Assembly (NCBI GenBank): GCA_934215475.1
Contig: CAKPZY010000008.1
Coordinates: 1 to 55,482, forward strand
Reading direction: 5' to 3'
Length of the DNA stretch: 55,482 bases
Origin: an uncultured Ligilactobacillus sp.
GTDB lineage: Bacteria > Bacillota > Bacilli > Lactobacillales > Lactobacillaceae
The notes below the pieces were generated by a model. The model saw nothing but the letters and a program-made list of their open reading frames with translations, was not told the origin of the DNA and searched no databases. Within the stretch, counting starts at the first letter, position 1; each line of letters opens with the position of its first letter. A program made the translations under genes and the position numbers. Positions 38,495-46,288 of this stretch are shown in pieces.

Positions 38495-39481
38495 TTATCG
38501 ATGATAGCAATCGCACAACTCCAACGTCAGCGATTCTAAAACATTTTGGATCGAAACATTGATAGCTAACGACCGCCATTTTTTTAACACTACTTCGCAG
38601 CCATTCGTTGCTTTATGCACTGAAATATCGTCCATTTTGCCCTTGTATTTTTGAACAAACATTTTGAACACAAAATGTTGCCGGGATTTTGTCGTCGCCA
38701 ACATTACATCCCGTGCCATTAAGGCTATCAAAAATAGAAGTTTATCTTGTTTATCACGAGTATCCACTAACGGAACCAGCTTTGACTGAACCATAACAAA
38801 TGCCCTCAAATCGTTACTAAGTACAGCACTATACCAACTCCATAAATTGTTAAGAAGATTCTGAAAGCTTTCATCGTTAGCTAACTGACTTGCATGATCT
38901 ATATTTTTGGTCAGGCTAGCCGCTAATATAGCCAGATCTCGGCTAATGTTTTGTTGCTCCAGTTCTCGCACTAGCACAGGGAGTGCTGGTGCAGTAAGCT
39001 CAACCAGTTCACAGCGTGAAACAATCGTTGGTAAAAGTTTATTTTGTTCACTGCTTAACAAAAATGCCGTGACCTGACCATTAGGTTCTTCTAGAAACTT
39101 AAGGAGCCCATTTGCGGCGCTGACAGACATCTTTTCAGCGTCCTCAATAATAAACACCTTTTGTGTCCCTTCTACTCCGCTCTTAGCAAATTCTGACTTC
39201 AGATAACGGATTTGCTCGATCTTGATAGAAAGACCTGTTGGGGCAATTTCAACAACGTCAGGATGTTCGCCATGAGAGATCCTAACACACTCAGAACATT
39301 TAGTGCATGGACCATTTGCATTTAGATTTTCACAAAACAATAATTGAGCGATCCAAATCGCCAACTCTTTTTTTCCGGCTCCAGAGGGCCCGGTAAATAA
39401 ATATGCATGCGCTAATTGTGAATGACTGACTAATTTTCTAAAGTGCTTCGTCAAACGAGGTTGAGCCTCTAAAATATTCAT
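38495..39481 (-). CDS. holB: DNA polymerase III subunit delta'
   Basis: 328 aa clamp-loader subunit. AAA+ features: GPSGAGKKE near residue 33, a zinc module (CENL...CTKCSEC), VFIIEDAEKMSVSAANGLLKFLEEP, and sensor SRCELVELT. It cooperates with the DnaX (tau/gamma) subunit encoded 3 kb upstream in the same block. Confidence 0.95.
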   Translation of the reverse strand: MNILEAQPRLTKHFRKLVSHSQLAHAYLFTGPSGAGKKELAIWIAQLLFCENLNANGPCTKCSECVRISHGEHPDVVEIAPTGLSIKIEQIRYLKSEFAKSGVEGTQKVFIIEDAEKMSVSAANGLLKFLEEPNGQVTAFLLSSEQNKLLPTIVSRCELVELTAPALPVLVRELEQQNISRDLAILAASLTKNIDHASQLANDESFQNLLNNLWSWYSAVLSNDLRAFVMVQSKLVPLVDTRDKQDKLLFLIALMARDVMLATTKSRQHFVFKMFVQKYKGKMDDISVHKATNGCEVVLKKWRSLAINVSIQNVLESLTLELCDCYHR

Positions 39482-39493
39482 TAATGACCACGC

Positions 39494-39823
39494 TTAGAAT
39501 TGATGAAATGCATCGATCGGTAAAACAAAGACTGTCGCGCCGCCAACCTGGACTTCAACGGGATAAGCACCAGCAGCCTCCATCGGGGAATCCAAATTAA
39601 CAGGAGGAGCCATAAACTGTTTACGGGTCTTAGAAGTTGTCTTGATCAACTCAAGTACATCGTCGACCTTGTCGTCCTCAATACCCATCAAGAATGTTGA
39701 GTTGCCTGACCGTAAAAAACCGCCGGTCGATGACAGCTTAGTTGCGCGAATATCCTGTTCTATGAATGCATTGCTTAGACGGTTACTATCTTTGTCTTGA
39801 ATTATCGCAATAATCAATTTCAT
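39494..39823 (-). CDS. darA: c-di-AMP receptor DarA (PstA, YaaQ), PII-like
   Basis: 109 aa, the usual length. PII-like fold: MKLIIAIIQDKDSNRLSNAF, the T-loop region TKLSSTGGFLRSGNSTFLMG, and the AGAYPVEVQVGGATVFVLP strand. It binds cyclic di-AMP; its downstream partner is unknown. ATG 39823 with GGGGG 8 nt upstream; an ATG at 39838 would add five residues over the binding site. Between tmk and holB, as in Bacillus. Confidence 0.94.
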   Translation of the reverse strand: MKLIIAIIQDKDSNRLSNAFIEQDIRATKLSSTGGFLRSGNSTFLMGIEDDKVDDVLELIKTTSKTRKQFMAPPVNLDSPMEAAGAYPVEVQVGGATVFVLPIDAFHQF

Positions 39824-39866
39824 GGTCTCTACCCCCAAAATTTTCTATGTGTCATACTGACAACTA

Positions 39867-40496
39867 TCATAAATATTTTTTTAGCTGTGAAAAAACTTTA
39901 GCCTCAACCTCACTCTCTGATTGAGTTGCATCAACAACTTTGATCCTATCCGGATCATCATGTACCAATTCTAAATACTCAGAGCGAACTTTTTGGTAAA
40001 AATCGATTTTTTCTTCATCGAGCCGATTTACTTCGTCTTGACGGCTGGTCCTGATCCTTTGTAACCCAACTTCCGGGTCCATGTCAAAATAAAAAGTCAG
40101 ATCTGGTTTCAGTCCATCGGTAGCAAAGCGATTGATTGCTGCGACTTCTGAAACACCAACCCCCCGCGCTGCTCCTTGATAGGCCAACGAACTATCAACA
40201 AAACGATCACATAAAACCAACATCCCCGCTGATAGACTCGGTAATACTCTCTCTACAAGATGTTGCCTTCTTGAAGCAGCATATAACAGAGCTTCGGTTT
40301 TTTTATCCATCATAATATTACGTTTATCTAAAATAACCTCGCGTATCGCCTCCGATATACGACTTCCTCCAGGTTCTCGTGTAACCAGATATTTCCCATG
40401 TAAACCCAGCCGATCCAAGCGTGTGCTCAGGCCGTTGATGACACTGGTTTTGCCAGAACCATCCGTTCCTTCAAATGTTACAAACTTTCCCGTCAC
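39867..40496 (-). CDS. tmk: Thymidylate kinase
   Basis: 209 aa. Phosphorylates dTMP to dTDP. P-loop FEGTDGSGKTS, DR motif CDRFVDSSLAYQG and the LID-region arginines (RIRTSRQDEVNRLD) are visible. The GTG start at 40496 follows GAGG at 8 nt. Upstream lies a 256-bp gap with no recognised gene. Confidence 0.95.
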   Translation of the reverse strand: MTGKFVTFEGTDGSGKTSVINGLSTRLDRLGLHGKYLVTREPGGSRISEAIREVILDKRNIMMDKKTEALLYAASRRQHLVERVLPSLSAGMLVLCDRFVDSSLAYQGAARGVGVSEVAAINRFATDGLKPDLTFYFDMDPEVGLQRIRTSRQDEVNRLDEEKIDFYQKVRSEYLELVHDDPDRIKVVDATQSESEVEAKVFSQLKKYL

Positions 40497-40752
40497 TTAA
40501 AAAACCTCAATTATATTTAATTAGTTATATTGTACTTAAAAATATGCGGACTGTCCACGCTTAAGGCGCCAAAACAACGATAGTTCATTATACCTTTGGA
40601 AAGCCTCCATTTAGCTTAGCGTGAAAAAATCATCTCGTGCAAACGTCTAATTTACTGCCCGTCAAAATTTTACTCTAATGACTAGCTTATTGTCCAATGT
40701 CAGCTGACGTATCGCACCACAAGCACACTGACACGGTGTTGCCTAATTATAT

Positions 40753-40992
40753 TTATTGACTGATAACAGTTGATTGGAGGTGTCCTTTGACTTTGCGGAT
40801 CCGCGCTTCACGGTAGAGGAGCTCACACTGCGCCTTAGCCGCTTTTGTCTGAGCTTCCATTTCTCCATCGGGCTCATAAACAGTTGCTTGATTTCTCTTG
40901 GCGTTATTCCAAGCTAAAAATGCCTGATCTATATCTCGCAAAAGCCGCTCATCAAACTCTTCTTTCAAGTGACCTGTTTTTTTTCGAAACAT
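40753..40992 (-). CDS. YaaL-like small protein (DUF2508)
   Basis: 79 aa, charged and probably helical (DERLLRDIDQAFLAWNNAKRN), consistent with the YaaL family found just after recR in Firmicutes. Function unknown. ATG 40992 is preferred since GAGGTG lies 6 nt upstream; the in-frame GTG 41001 overlaps this site. 17 bp after recR. Confidence 0.82.
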   Translation of the reverse strand: MFRKKTGHLKEEFDERLLRDIDQAFLAWNNAKRNQATVYEPDGEMEAQTKAAKAQCELLYREARIRKVKGHLQSTVISQ

Positions 40993-41009
40993 TGTGTTCA
41001 CCTCAACGC

Positions 41010-41609
41010 TTAAATTTCTTGCCTACCTTCAATTGCTTTATAAAGTGTCATTTCATCGGCATATTCGATATCGCTGCCCACGGCCAGACCAGAGGCTAAA
41101 CGTGTCACCTTGATGCCTGCCGGCTTGATCAGCCGTGATAAATACATGGCCGTTGCCTCTCCTTCTGGGGTAGCGTTAGTTGCAATAATAATTTCCTTGA
41201 TACTGTCATTTTTTTGCAGCCTTTTTAACAGGCTCTTAATGTTAATATCTTCTGGGCCTTTTCCTTCGATAGGCGATAATACTCCATGTAAAACATGATA
41301 CAAGCCGTGATATTCCCGCATTTTTTCAAGTGACATAACATCTTTAGGCTGTTCTACAACAATTAATTGCGACCTATCCCGTGCTTTATCTGAACAAATC
41401 GAACATGGATCTTCCTCTGTAATGTTTCCGCAAATACTGCAATAATGTAGATTACGTTTAGCAGCCAGCAAAGACGATGAAAAATCAGCCACATCTTGAT
41501 CGTCCATATCAATGGTATAAAAGGCTAAGCGGACCGCTGTTTTATTGCCGATACCAGGTAATTTCATATAACTATCGATCAATTTCGCGATCGGTTCTGG
41601 ATATTGCAT
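41010..41609 (-). CDS. recR: Recombination protein RecR
   Basis: 199 aa. Helix-hairpin-helix [15 protein letters not shown], zinc finger (CSICG...CSICS), and Toprim domain ([16 protein letters not shown]...). Works with RecF/RecO to load RecA at gaps. ATG 41609. Follows ybaB and dnaX. Confidence 0.97.
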   Translation of the reverse strand: MQYPEPIAKLIDSYMKLPGIGNKTAVRLAFYTIDMDDQDVADFSSSLLAAKRNLHYCSICGNITEEDPCSICSDKARDRSQLIVVEQPKDVMSLEKMREYHGLYHVLHGVLSPIEGKGPEDINIKSLLKRLQKNDSIKEIIIATNATPEGEATAMYLSRLIKPAGIKVTRLASGLAVGSDIEYADEMTLYKAIEGRQEI

Positions 41610-41635
41610 GAAAAACTTCTTCCCTTCGCTTAAAC

Positions 41636-41944
41636 TTACATCCGTGGTAGACCTGAGGAGTATTTACCCAAAGTCGACTGGGTCTTCTTGTCGATTTGCT
41701 CCATGGCCTCGTTTACTGCCATAATTACCAGATCTTGAAGCATATCAGGGTCATCTGGATCGATTGCTTCTTCCTTGATAGCAATGTCAACCATTTTTTT
41801 ATCGCCCGTAAACTTGACCACAACTTCGTCATTAGAGGCTTTCCCTGTAAATTCGGTTTGGTTTAATTCTTCCTGGTCCTTTTTCATTTGTTTCTGCATT
41901 TTTTGGACCTTTTTCATCATTCCTTGCATGTTTCCTGGCATCAT
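41636..41944 (-). CDS. YbaB/EbfC nucleoid-associated protein
   Basis: 102 aa with the Met-rich N-terminus ([20 protein letters not shown]), strands around [18 protein letters not shown] and a C-terminal helix. Binds DNA non-specifically; nearly always placed between dnaX and recR. ATG 41944 with AGGAG upstream. Confidence 0.93.
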   Translation of the reverse strand: MMPGNMQGMMKKVQKMQKQMKKDQEELNQTEFTGKASNDEVVVKFTGDKKMVDIAIKEEAIDPDDPDMLQDLVIMAVNEAMEQIDKKTQSTLGKYSSGLPRM

Positions 41945-41965
41945 AATAAATTTCTCCTTTGATTT

Positions 41966-43756
41966 TTAATCTTTTTTAACATTTACTAACTCACTACCAA
42001 ATAATTTCAGTGCTTCACCTACAACCGGGTCTGATTTATCTTGAGACTTTTTACCCTGTTCATTATCTTTTATATCATTTTTGTCTGATGTTGGGCTAGA
42101 CTCAGCCTTTTTGTTAGGTTTCTTTCCCCGTAAATAATCTTGTCTGACTTGCGGCCACTCTTCTTGCGGCATAAATGTCAAGCGAGGAACGTCCCCTAGC
42201 AGCCGATCCAAGCCATTTTCCAACGTGTCTTTCAACTGCTGATCATTACGGGCACGCTGACACAAAAAATCAAATTGAAAAGTAATGATCACTCCACCAG
42301 GGCTTGCAGCCACAGGAGAACTCACGTGCATTACCGCTCTTTGCGCGACAGTCAGCATATTCATCAAATCATCCCAGACGTCGCGCACATTTACCAAATC
42401 TTTTTTAGTGGCAGAATCTAGGACATCATATACTTGCTGCAAATCAATTTTTCTATTTTGTGGTGCTTTATTAGCCGAGGTGGTTTGAACAGTTTGGGGA
42501 GCGGCCATCTTTGCCTCTTTGCCCCCCGTTGTTTGGACCTTTTGCAATTGGTTAATTTCTGTTTGCAACTGCTTGACTTGCCGAGTCAAATTTTCAATTT
42601 TGACAGTATCCTTTGGATCAAGTGGTGTTTCAGCGCCCTGGCTGGTATTTTGTTGGTCTTTAGCGGTAGTTTCCTCTCTTGTAGCTAACTTGACTGTCAG
42701 CACTTCTAAATAAATCGAAGCGTGCGCAGTGTAGCGCATATTTTCCTGCTGTTCATTCAGGAGATCGATCATTTGATAGATGTCAACGGGCCGGATCTCT
42801 TTAGAAAATTTTCGAAAATCGTCATCGACTATATCTAGTTCATCTTGTTCGATTTGTTCAGGAACTTGCTGATATAATAACACATCTCGGCAAAAGCTTA
42901 TCAAATCCTCCACAAATCTGCTAGCATCTTTGCCTTCATCCAGTATCGAATGTAAAGTATTTAAAGCACTAACGGTATCGTGTGCGGTGACCTGCCGTAA
43001 ATATTGTAACAATTCCTGATTTTGAACACTGCCCGTCACCATTAACGCGTTATCTAGAGTAATTTTATCCTTGCCATACGAAATAACTTGGTCTAGGATG
43101 CTCAAGGCATCACGCATCCCGCCCTCAGCGGCCTTGGCAATCACCTTCAGAGCTGCTGGATCGTATGACAGTTTCTTTTGGTCAACGATATATTCCATTC
43201 GTTTCAAAATTGTCACTGGTTGGATCCGCCGGAAATCGAACCTTTGCGTCCGAGAAATAATGGTAGCCGGGATCTTGTGCGGTTCTGTTGTTGCCAGGAT
43301 AAAAACGACATTTGCGGGAGGTTCCTCTAAAGTCTTCAGCAAAGCATTAAAGGCTCCGGAAGAAAGCATATGAACTTCGTCTATGATATATATTTTATAA
43401 TCACATTCAGTCGGCGCATACTTGACTTTATCACGAATATCGCGGATCTCCTCAACGCCATTATTTGAAGCCGCATCGATCTCGATCACGTCATTTTGAC
43501 GGCCGGCAGTGATCGATTTACACGTGGCGCATTCATTACAAGGCTCGCCATCTTTTTGATGATGGCAATTGATTGCTTTAGCAAATATTTTAGCAGCAGA
43601 AGTTTTACCCGTCCCACGCGGGCCAGCAAAAAGGTACGCATGAGAAGTCTGTTTTGTCATCAAGGCATTTTTAAGAGTCTTAGTAACCAATTCTTGGCCA
43701 ACAAGATCCGCAAATCTTTGCGGACGCCAAGCACGATACAAAGCTTTGTAACTCAT
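41966..43756 (-). CDS. dnaX: DNA polymerase III subunit gamma/tau
   Basis: 596 aa. Clamp-loader ATPase: Walker A GPRGTGKTSAAKIF, zinc module (CHHQ...CNECATC), DEVHMLSSGAFNALLKTLEEPP, sensor ISRTQRFDFRRI. The C-terminal tau part (about 370-596) contains a Gln-rich coiled linker and a Lys/Asp-rich end. I saw no obvious slippery A-run frameshift site, so production of a short gamma form is unproven. ATG 43756 after GAGGAGGAG. Confidence 0.96.
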   Translation of the reverse strand: MSYKALYRAWRPQRFADLVGQELVTKTLKNALMTKQTSHAYLFAGPRGTGKTSAAKIFAKAINCHHQKDGEPCNECATCKSITAGRQNDVIEIDAASNNGVEEIRDIRDKVKYAPTECDYKIYIIDEVHMLSSGAFNALLKTLEEPPANVVFILATTEPHKIPATIISRTQRFDFRRIQPVTILKRMEYIVDQKKLSYDPAALKVIAKAAEGGMRDALSILDQVISYGKDKITLDNALMVTGSVQNQELLQYLRQVTAHDTVSALNTLHSILDEGKDASRFVEDLISFCRDVLLYQQVPEQIEQDELDIVDDDFRKFSKEIRPVDIYQMIDLLNEQQENMRYTAHASIYLEVLTVKLATREETTAKDQQNTSQGAETPLDPKDTVKIENLTRQVKQLQTEINQLQKVQTTGGKEAKMAAPQTVQTTSANKAPQNRKIDLQQVYDVLDSATKKDLVNVRDVWDDLMNMLTVAQRAVMHVSSPVAASPGGVIITFQFDFLCQRARNDQQLKDTLENGLDRLLGDVPRLTFMPQEEWPQVRQDYLRGKKPNKKAESSPTSDKNDIKDNEQGKKSQDKSDPVVGEALKLFGSELVNVKKD

Positions 43757-44024
43757 AGTCGTCTCCTCCTCTTAAAGCAACGAAACACACATGCAAGATG
43801 TACATTTGCAATTACTGTTTTATTAAAATTGATCTATCGATATAGAAGTCTTTCAAATCTTTACATTAAATAAAAGCCTGTATAAATTCACTCAGATGAG
43901 CACAAACTCACTAAAGCATGCTGACGTAAACATCTTTAGGCTTTGAAACCACTAGTTTTCACACACTGCTCTTGGCGTTCAAAAACTGAGACTCTGTTTT
44001 AGTTAAATAACTTATCTTATACCT
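43757..44024. other. Intergenic region between the SRP RNA terminator and dnaX
   Basis: A/T-rich, no gene. It should contain the dnaX promoter, but no box pair was convincing. Confidence 0.35.
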
Positions 44025-44060
44025 TAAAAAAATCCCCGATCTCCAAAAAAGACCGGGGTT
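44025..44060 (-). terminator. Terminator of the SRP RNA gene
   Basis: CCCCGGTCT / AGATCGGGG stem (44034-44058, loop T-rich) followed by ATTTTTTT on the minus strand. Confidence 0.85.
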
Positions 44061-44080
44061 CATATATCATAATAACTTAA

Positions 44081-44170
44081 GGCACATGCCGTACCAGACT
44101 TAGTGCTGCTTCCTTCCGGACCTGACACATTTCGTAAGGACAACATTGCCCCAAGGCCTTACGGCACCTA
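44081..44170 (-). ncRNA. ffs: Signal recognition particle RNA (4.5S/small cytoplasmic type)
   Basis: The minus strand carries the conserved SRP apical domain GTCAGGTCCGGAAGGAAGCA (Ffh-binding loops), closed by complementary ends (GGTGCCGTA near 44170 with TACGGCA near 44090). About 90 nt, the short eubacterial form without an Alu domain. Between tadA and dnaX, its usual place in Firmicutes. Ends are approximate. Confidence 0.93.
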
Positions 44171-44207
44171 CTATAATACATGAAATCGCCCTAAATTACC
44201 AGTCTTT

Positions 44208-44681
44208 TTAGTGATTTTCTCTAATTTTTGCAAAAAAAGAATGCAGAACTTTTTCGCATTCAGATTTGCAGATACCTTTTTCAACTCGTGCTTGATGATT
44301 GAAACGCTTGTCAGTTAAAATGTTCATCAAAGTTCCTGCAGTTCCTGCCTTAGGATCTGCACAGCCATAATAAATATTCTTGATCCGCGCATTAATGATT
44401 GCACCAGAACACATTGGACACGGTTCTAAGGTGACAAACAGACTACTGTCGGTCAGACGCCAGTCATTGACCACCTGATCAGCTTGTCTGATCGCGTTGA
44501 TCTCGGCATGTGCAGTCGCGTCATGTGCAGATTCGCGAGAATTATAGCCTCTGCCAATTATCTTGTCTCCAGCCGCTATCACACAACCGATCGGGATCTC
44601 ACCATGTTTTGCTGCCTTTTTGGCCTCAATCAAAGCTGCCAACATAAATTGATTTTTTTGTTGCTGAGTATATTGATCCAT
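44208..44681 (-). CDS. tadA: tRNA adenosine(34) deaminase
   Basis: 157 aa zinc deaminase: HAEINAIRQA and EPCPMCSGAI provide the zinc ligands and proton shuttle. Converts A34 of tRNA-Arg(ACG) to inosine. ATG 44681; its coding region begins directly after the stop of the methyltransferase gene. Upstream of the SRP RNA. Confidence 0.95.
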   Translation of the reverse strand: MDQYTQQQKNQFMLAALIEAKKAAKHGEIPIGCVIAAGDKIIGRGYNSRESAHDATAHAEINAIRQADQVVNDWRLTDSSLFVTLEPCPMCSGAIINARIKNIYYGCADPKAGTAGTLMNILTDKRFNHQARVEKGICKSECEKVLHSFFAKIRENH

Positions 44682-44682
44682 C

Positions 44683-45288
44683 TTAATTTTTCACACTTTT
44701 TAAAATAAAATATCCCTTACGTTTCAGTATGACAGTGCAGTTGCCAAAAACCTGAGTCATCTTTTTCTGCGCTGAAGGTGCTCCTTGTTTTTTTTGAATG
44801 ACTGCTGTTAAGATGCCGCCTGCCCGTAAATGTTCATAGGCTCCAGCAAGCATGGCATGAACAACTGTCTTGCCGGCTCGAATCGGGGGATTGGTTACAA
44901 TAGCCGCATAATCTGTGCGTGTGACCGCTGAATATACATCAGAATTAAAAATACTTACATTTTCTAGCCCGTTATCAACGGCGTTTTTGTGCGCCAAATT
45001 TAATGCCCGCTCATTGATATCCGACATATCCACCTGCCGTTTGGGAAAACGATAAGCGAGCGCTAATCCGAGTGGCCCATAACCACAACCCAAGTCCAGC
45101 AGCCTCCCTACAGGAAATTCCAACTGTTCACAGGCATCTAATAATGTCCTTGAACCAAAATCAACTGTGTTTTTGGAAAAAACACCACTGTCTGAATTAA
45201 AGACAAATTCACGCCCGTAAATCAAAAAAGTCCACTTTTTTTCAGCATGTTTGACGTTCGGGTCCTTTGTATAATAATGTTCTGTCAA
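44683..45288 (-). CDS. Class I SAM methyltransferase, RsmC/YbxB-like
   Basis: 201 aa. SAM-binding DLGCGYGPLG near residue 65 and catalytic NPPIRAGK near residue 130 place it with the small RsmC-type (16S rRNA G1207) N2-guanine methyltransferases; the exact substrate is inferred. Start TTG 45288 (MTEHYYTKDPNV), with AAGGAG 6 nt upstream; an ATG at 45324 lacks a binding site. Adjacent to tadA in one transcript. Confidence 0.85.
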   Translation of the reverse strand: MTEHYYTKDPNVKHAEKKWTFLIYGREFVFNSDSGVFSKNTVDFGSRTLLDACEQLEFPVGRLLDLGCGYGPLGLALAYRFPKRQVDMSDINERALNLAHKNAVDNGLENVSIFNSDVYSAVTRTDYAAIVTNPPIRAGKTVVHAMLAGAYEHLRAGGILTAVIQKKQGAPSAQKKMTQVFGNCTVILKRKGYFILKSVKN

Positions 45289-45563
45289 AACTTTCTCCTT
45301 CTTCTCAGATCGCGTGACCGGCATTTACAAATGGTGGGTCTAACATAACCACCTGACTCCTTTTATAATAATAAATTAAGAACGCGTGACTATCAATTAC
45401 TTTACGTCAGCTATTTTTTTCAGCTTGTAACTTTGCAAACCGAATCAAAACCAGGCCTCTTTTGCACATTGGCTGAGCTTTAGTGTCCCTATTCAAAAAA
45501 CATAAAATGGTCCGGAAATTACTGATCCAGTCACATTCAAATGTTTAGTTTTACTTCGCTAGC
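45289..45563. other. Intergenic region upstream of the nrd control region
   Basis: No gene and no clear hairpin. Probably includes the promoter of the minus-strand methyltransferase/tadA unit. Confidence 0.35.
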
Positions 45564-45644
45564 ACCATATATCGGTAGATTTTGCAAAACTTTATACCAT
45601 ATCTGGTATATTTTACTTGAATTAACCAAATCTTGGTGTATACT
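45564..45644 (+). promoter_or_regulatory. nrdHIEF promoter with three NrdR-like boxes
   Basis: Three related inverted repeats: ACCATATATCGGT (45564-45576), TATACCATATCTGGTATA (45593-45610) and ACCAAATCTTGGT (45625-45637). Their centres are 31.5 and 29.5 bp apart, about three helical turns, as known for paired NrdR boxes. The promoter is TTGAAT (45617-45622), 16-bp spacer, TATACT (45639-45644), so the third box covers the spacer. AGGAGG lies shortly before the nrdH ATG. Confidence 0.7.
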
Positions 45645-45677
45645 AAATTCATGCAAATCGACTAGGAGGTCCTCGAC

Positions 45678-45908
45678 ATGAGTTTAGAACTTTATACTAA
45701 AAACAACTGCATTCAATGCAAAATGACCAAAAAATTTCTGACTGAGCATCATATCAATTTTGCTGAAAAAAACATTACCGACACACCAGAATATATTGAC
45801 TATTTAAAAAACAAGGGTTTCCGCAGCGTACCTGTTTTGGAAGACAATGATCACGCAATTATTAATGGTTTTCGGCCAGATTTGCTCAAAAAGCTGATTG
45901 CCCAATGA
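45678..45908 (+). CDS. nrdH: Glutaredoxin-like protein NrdH
   Basis: 76 aa. Redox motif CIQC near residue 12 and the FRSVPVLE segment are typical. It reduces class Ib ribonucleotide reductase, itself being reduced by thioredoxin reductase (trxB is also in this window). ATG 45678 behind AGGAGG. First gene of nrdHIEF. Confidence 0.95.
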   Translation: MSLELYTKNNCIQCKMTKKFLTEHHINFAEKNITDTPEYIDYLKNKGFRSVPVLEDNDHAIINGFRPDLLKKLIAQ

Positions 45909-46288
45909 AAATAGTCTATTTCAGCGTGACGGGTCAGACAAGAAGATTCGTTAAAAAGCTTGCAGCTGCAGATGTCTACGAAATAGATCCGATAGATCCA
46001 GAAATCGAAGTTGGTGAACCCTTTGTGTTGATCGTACCAACCTACGAAAAGGGCATTACAGAACCGGTCACCGACTTTTTATATTCTGGAAATAATAGAG
46101 CGGATCTGAAAGCCGTGGCAGGCAGCGGTAACCGTAATTTCGCGGAACTTTTTGTTTTTACAGCCAAAGATATCTCTCGTGATTTTAGTGTGCCATTAAT
46201 ATATGCTTTTGAATTTAACGGCACAATTAAAGATGTGGCAAATTTTGAGAAAGAGGTGAAGAAAATTGAGTCTAAAAACGTTAGATAA
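45905..46288 (+). CDS. nrdI: Flavodoxin-like protein NrdI
   Basis: 127 aa. FMN-binding YFSVTGQTRRFVKK at the N-terminus and GSGNRNFAELF. NrdI supplies the oxidant that activates the dimanganese cofactor of NrdF. Its ATG overlaps the nrdH stop (ATGA), and its end overlaps nrdE by 23 bp. Confidence 0.95.
   Translation: MKIVYFSVTGQTRRFVKKLAAADVYEIDPIDPEIEVGEPFVLIVPTYEKGITEPVTDFLYSGNNRADLKAVAGSGNRNFAELFVFTAKDISRDFSVPLIYAFEFNGTIKDVANFEKEVKKIESKNVR

Noticed and set aside
41966..43756. Programmed frameshift for a gamma form of DnaX
   Set aside because: No A-rich slippery heptamer with stop nearby was noticed at the expected domain boundary.
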